DNA from: Aliiglaciecola sp041538045
GTDB lineage: Bacteria; Pseudomonadota; Gammaproteobacteria; Enterobacterales; Alteromonadaceae
Assembly (NCBI RefSeq): GCF_041538045.1
Contig: NZ_JBGOSE010000017.1
Coordinates: 1-64,000, forward strand
DNA length: 64,000 bases
Direction: 5' to 3'
Shown: positions 62,222 to 64,000 of the stretch, piece by piece
Numbering within the stretch: position 1 is the stretch's first letter
Layout of the letters: each line of letters starts with the position of its first letter
Made by a program: the position numbers and the translations under genes
The notes under the pieces: generated by a model
Told to the model about the DNA's origin: nothing
The model's input: only the letters and a program-made list of their open reading frames with translations
The model's database searches: none

Positions 62222-62668
62222 ATGCAAAAAACTATAAAACTTGTTTTGGATTTTATCGCGGCAACCCTTAGTTGTTTTATTTTAGCGAGCCTTTTACATA
62301 CGCAATTTGTACTCCATGAGCTAAGTAAATTGGATGTGGCTATTAGCTGGCAAACCAGGTTATCCGCGACGGGAAGCGATATTATTGGTCTTCTGCCTAC
62401 TTATGGGGTGATAATTTTAGTTGGTTTGTTGCTGGCGTTTTTAAGCGTGTTTTGGTTAAACAAGTTATTCGTCAAACCTCGACCATGGTTGTACCCACTT
62501 GGCGGCGCAGTGGCCATGTTTGCTATTCTAAGCGCCATGCAACCCATAATGGACATCACCTTAATCGCAGGAGCCAGAACCCAGTTGGGAATTCTTAGCC
62601 AATGTTTGGCCGGACTCTTTGGTGGTTGGGTATTCATGTATCAGCGCCGAGCAAAGTTAAAGCAGTAA
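62222..62668 (+). CDS. Small integral membrane protein, unknown
   Basis: Protein of 148 residues with about four hydrophobic helices (about 7-26, 55-78, 88-107 and 120-138). I do not recognise a family. The basic segments between the helices (NKLFVKPRPW and YQRRAKLKQ at the end) suggest a cytosolic C-terminus. The ATG at 62222 has AAGG 9 bases upstream; a TTG 21 bases earlier is less likely. It stands alone between two minus-strand genes. Confidence 0.7.
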   Translation: MQKTIKLVLDFIAATLSCFILASLLHTQFVLHELSKLDVAISWQTRLSATGSDIIGLLPTYGVIILVGLLLAFLSVFWLNKLFVKPRPWLYPLGGAVAMFAILSAMQPIMDITLIAGARTQLGILSQCLAGLFGGWVFMYQRRAKLKQ

Positions 62669-62761
62669 TAAATGGTCAAAACAATGTGTTCTGACCACTT
62701 ACTGGAACCTAGAGCATATAGGTACAGCGTTTTTCGCGACTAACAGAACTCTGTTTCTAGA

Positions 62762-64000
62762 TTAATGGGTCATATCAGAGTGGGCATTACGATTTAAATG
62801 TAACTCGGTATCCAGCAAATGACCATCCATTCCCCATGCTCGCATCTTTTCTACTGCCCACTCTGCGGTTTGCTCAGTGTGACATTCATTACAAGCATTG
62901 GGAGAGTTTTCTAAACCCATTTTGGCTGATAACAGAGGATTGGGAATGGTACCCACGTTGTGGCTTCTTACATAATAATCGATACCAGATACCTGATTCA
63001 GCAGGTTTTTAGGCATGTGGCAGTCATAACAAAAAGAACCTTTGGTGTCTGGCGCATGCCTAGTATGTTTAGCCAAATTCTGCTGTATGGGTTGATGGCA
63101 GTCTAGGCAAAACTGATTACTAACTTCAGAGGCTTCTAAAATACCGAACTTCGCCGGCTGTTTGTTATTATGAGGATCGTGACAATCGTAGCAACGCATA
63201 TCCGTTTGTTCATAATGTGTCGAGTCGGCAAAGGAACGAAATAAAGTACCTAACCCTTTAGGGCGACCATCGGGCCAAACTTGTAACGTTGGAAAAGTGC
63301 GACCAGGTACCGTTTCTGCTTCGGTAAAATATTGGGATAAATCATTTAAATTGCCGTCGTGATCATAACCAGGAAAATAAGTACGATAAGCATCCATACG
63401 TTTCCGCAAAATATCTGCACCGTGACAACGGGCACAAACACTTAGCGCCACCCCTTGGGAGTGGTCTGCGGCATTCATGATGTAAGGAACAGGCTCATCA
63501 AACAGTTTTAAATTAACCAAGGACATCATGCGGTTAATTGGTTTATCTTGCATATAATCGAGATGTTTACTGCCCGGCCCATGACAGACCTCACAACCTA
63601 CTCCATCTTCAGTCCACTTTACATTGGCCACAGTATGGGCACGATCTTTACTTATTTGTTGTAAATTAGTGGTATGGCAACGGGCGCAATATAAATTCCA
63701 AGCAGAATTTAATGGCTTCATTTGTTCCCATAAATCGTGGACAGTTTCCGGGCTTTGTTCTTGTTCGTTCCAATAGGCAAAAAACTCACCTCTAGCCACG
63801 GACCATTGCACAGGTAAGCGCCTTAACACACCACCATTTTCTTGGGTAAGATAAGTTTGTCGATACTGATAACCTATTACTTTATCGATTTTAAAGGGTT
63901 TGTACTCGTCGGAATCAATATCTTTGAGAGCTAAAAAGAAATCCTCACCTTGTCGAAAGGATTTGACCGCAGGACTAGTTTTATCAGGATCCGTATTTAA
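62762..64000 (-). CDS. Multiheme cytochrome c (N-terminus beyond window)
   Basis: The reading frame runs from the stop at 62762 through the right edge of the window without a stop, so at least 412 residues are present and the N-terminus is cut off. Seven CxxCH heme motifs are visible: CARCH, CEVCH, CARCH, CYDCH, CLDCH, CYDCH and CNECH. The order and spacing (for example GCEVCHGPGSKH and RCYDCHDPHNNK) resemble periplasmic cytochromes of the c554/doubled CxxCH type. It probably moves electrons in the periplasm; partner and substrate are not visible. A GTG at 63827-63829 is an internal valine, not the start. Confidence 0.9.
   Translation of the reverse strand, partial: LNTDPDKTSPAVKSFRQGEDFFLALKDIDSDEYKPFKIDKVIGYQYRQTYLTQENGGVLRRLPVQWSVARGEFFAYWNEQEQSPETVHDLWEQMKPLNSAWNLYCARCHTTNLQQISKDRAHTVANVKWTEDGVGCEVCHGPGSKHLDYMQDKPINRMMSLVNLKLFDEPVPYIMNAADHSQGVALSVCARCHGADILRKRMDAYRTYFPGYDHDGNLNDLSQYFTEAETVPGRTFPTLQVWPDGRPKGLGTLFRSFADSTHYEQTDMRCYDCHDPHNNKQPAKFGILEASEVSNQFCLDCHQPIQQNLAKHTRHAPDTKGSFCYDCHMPKNLLNQVSGIDYYVRSHNVGTIPNPLLSAKMGLENSPNACNECHTEQTAEWAVEKMRAWGMDGHLLDTELHLNRNAHSDMTH

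Noticed and set aside
63827..63829. GTG as the start of the multiheme cytochrome
   Set aside because: The frame continues open to the window edge with plausible protein sequence (such as GYQYRQTYL), so the codon is an internal valine.

Overview
The window is about 64 kb of a chromosome from a marine-type gammaproteobacterium. Gene order and protein sequences point to the order Alteromonadales (a Glaciecola, Paraglaciecola or Alteromonas relative). This rests on several gamma-proteobacterial syntenic blocks in low-to-moderate GC DNA: pepP-ubiH-ubiI with 6S RNA, ampDE-pdhR-aceEF-lpd, nadC-pil-coaE-zapD-yacG, xerD-dsbC-recJ and lptD-surA-pdxA-rsmA-apaG-apaH. The species cannot be fixed from the sequence alone. 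No phage, transposase, CRISPR array or tRNA was recognised.

Layout. 1-530 is a tandem array of three interspersed short palindromic repeats. 630-6300 holds a TPR-like exported protein, then the minus-strand ygfB-pepP-ubiH-ubiI operon (ubiquinone hydroxylases). 6521-6753 is 6S RNA with a strong terminator. zapA, which normally sits here, is missing. A small unknown gene plus a ribokinase/nucleoside hydrolase pair lie between 6S RNA and its usual partner fau (ygfA), followed by rpiA and serA. 12.6-17.4 kb carries an exported cupredoxin/outer-membrane-barrel pair, two tandem DUF481 barrels and an HDOD protein. 17.6-20.8 kb is a wax-ester/triacylglycerol synthase with two alpha/beta hydrolases. 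20.8-21.6 kb has small DUF1289 and GFA-family genes.

21.7-28.9 kb is the pyruvate dehydrogenase operon pdhR-aceE-aceF-lpdA. It has PdhR-type operators upstream, a long hairpin between pdhR and aceE, and a terminator between aceF and lpdA. 29.1-32.1 kb carries ampE, ampD, a membrane-anchored retropepsin-like protease and nadC. 32.3-36.9 kb is pilA, pilC, pilD, coaE, zapD and yacG; the pilB ATPase gene normally between pilA and pilC is absent. On the minus strand, 36.9-45.9 kb is amgK-murU-djlA-(Sel1 lipoprotein)-xerD-dsbC-recJ, with the first five genes almost touching or overlapping. Divergent from it runs lptD-surA-pdxA-rsmA-apaG-apaH (46.1-52.7 kb), with a sigma-E-like promoter candidate before lptD.

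53-64 kb holds a methyl-accepting chemotaxis protein, lysC, a GFA/DUF192/small lipoprotein group, acnB, a PQQ-type aldose dehydrogenase, a small membrane protein and a multiheme cytochrome c running off the right edge. Themes are central carbon metabolism (PDH complex, aconitase, pentose phosphate entry), envelope assembly (LptD, SurA, DsbC, AmpD, AmgK/MurU), type IV pili and lipid storage. Most of the window is ordinary core genome. The points most worth checking are the composite repeat array, the remodelled 6S/zapA locus with its nucleoside-salvage insertion, the missing pilB, the cupredoxin/barrel pair, the Sel1 lipoprotein coupled to djlA, and several leader hairpins.
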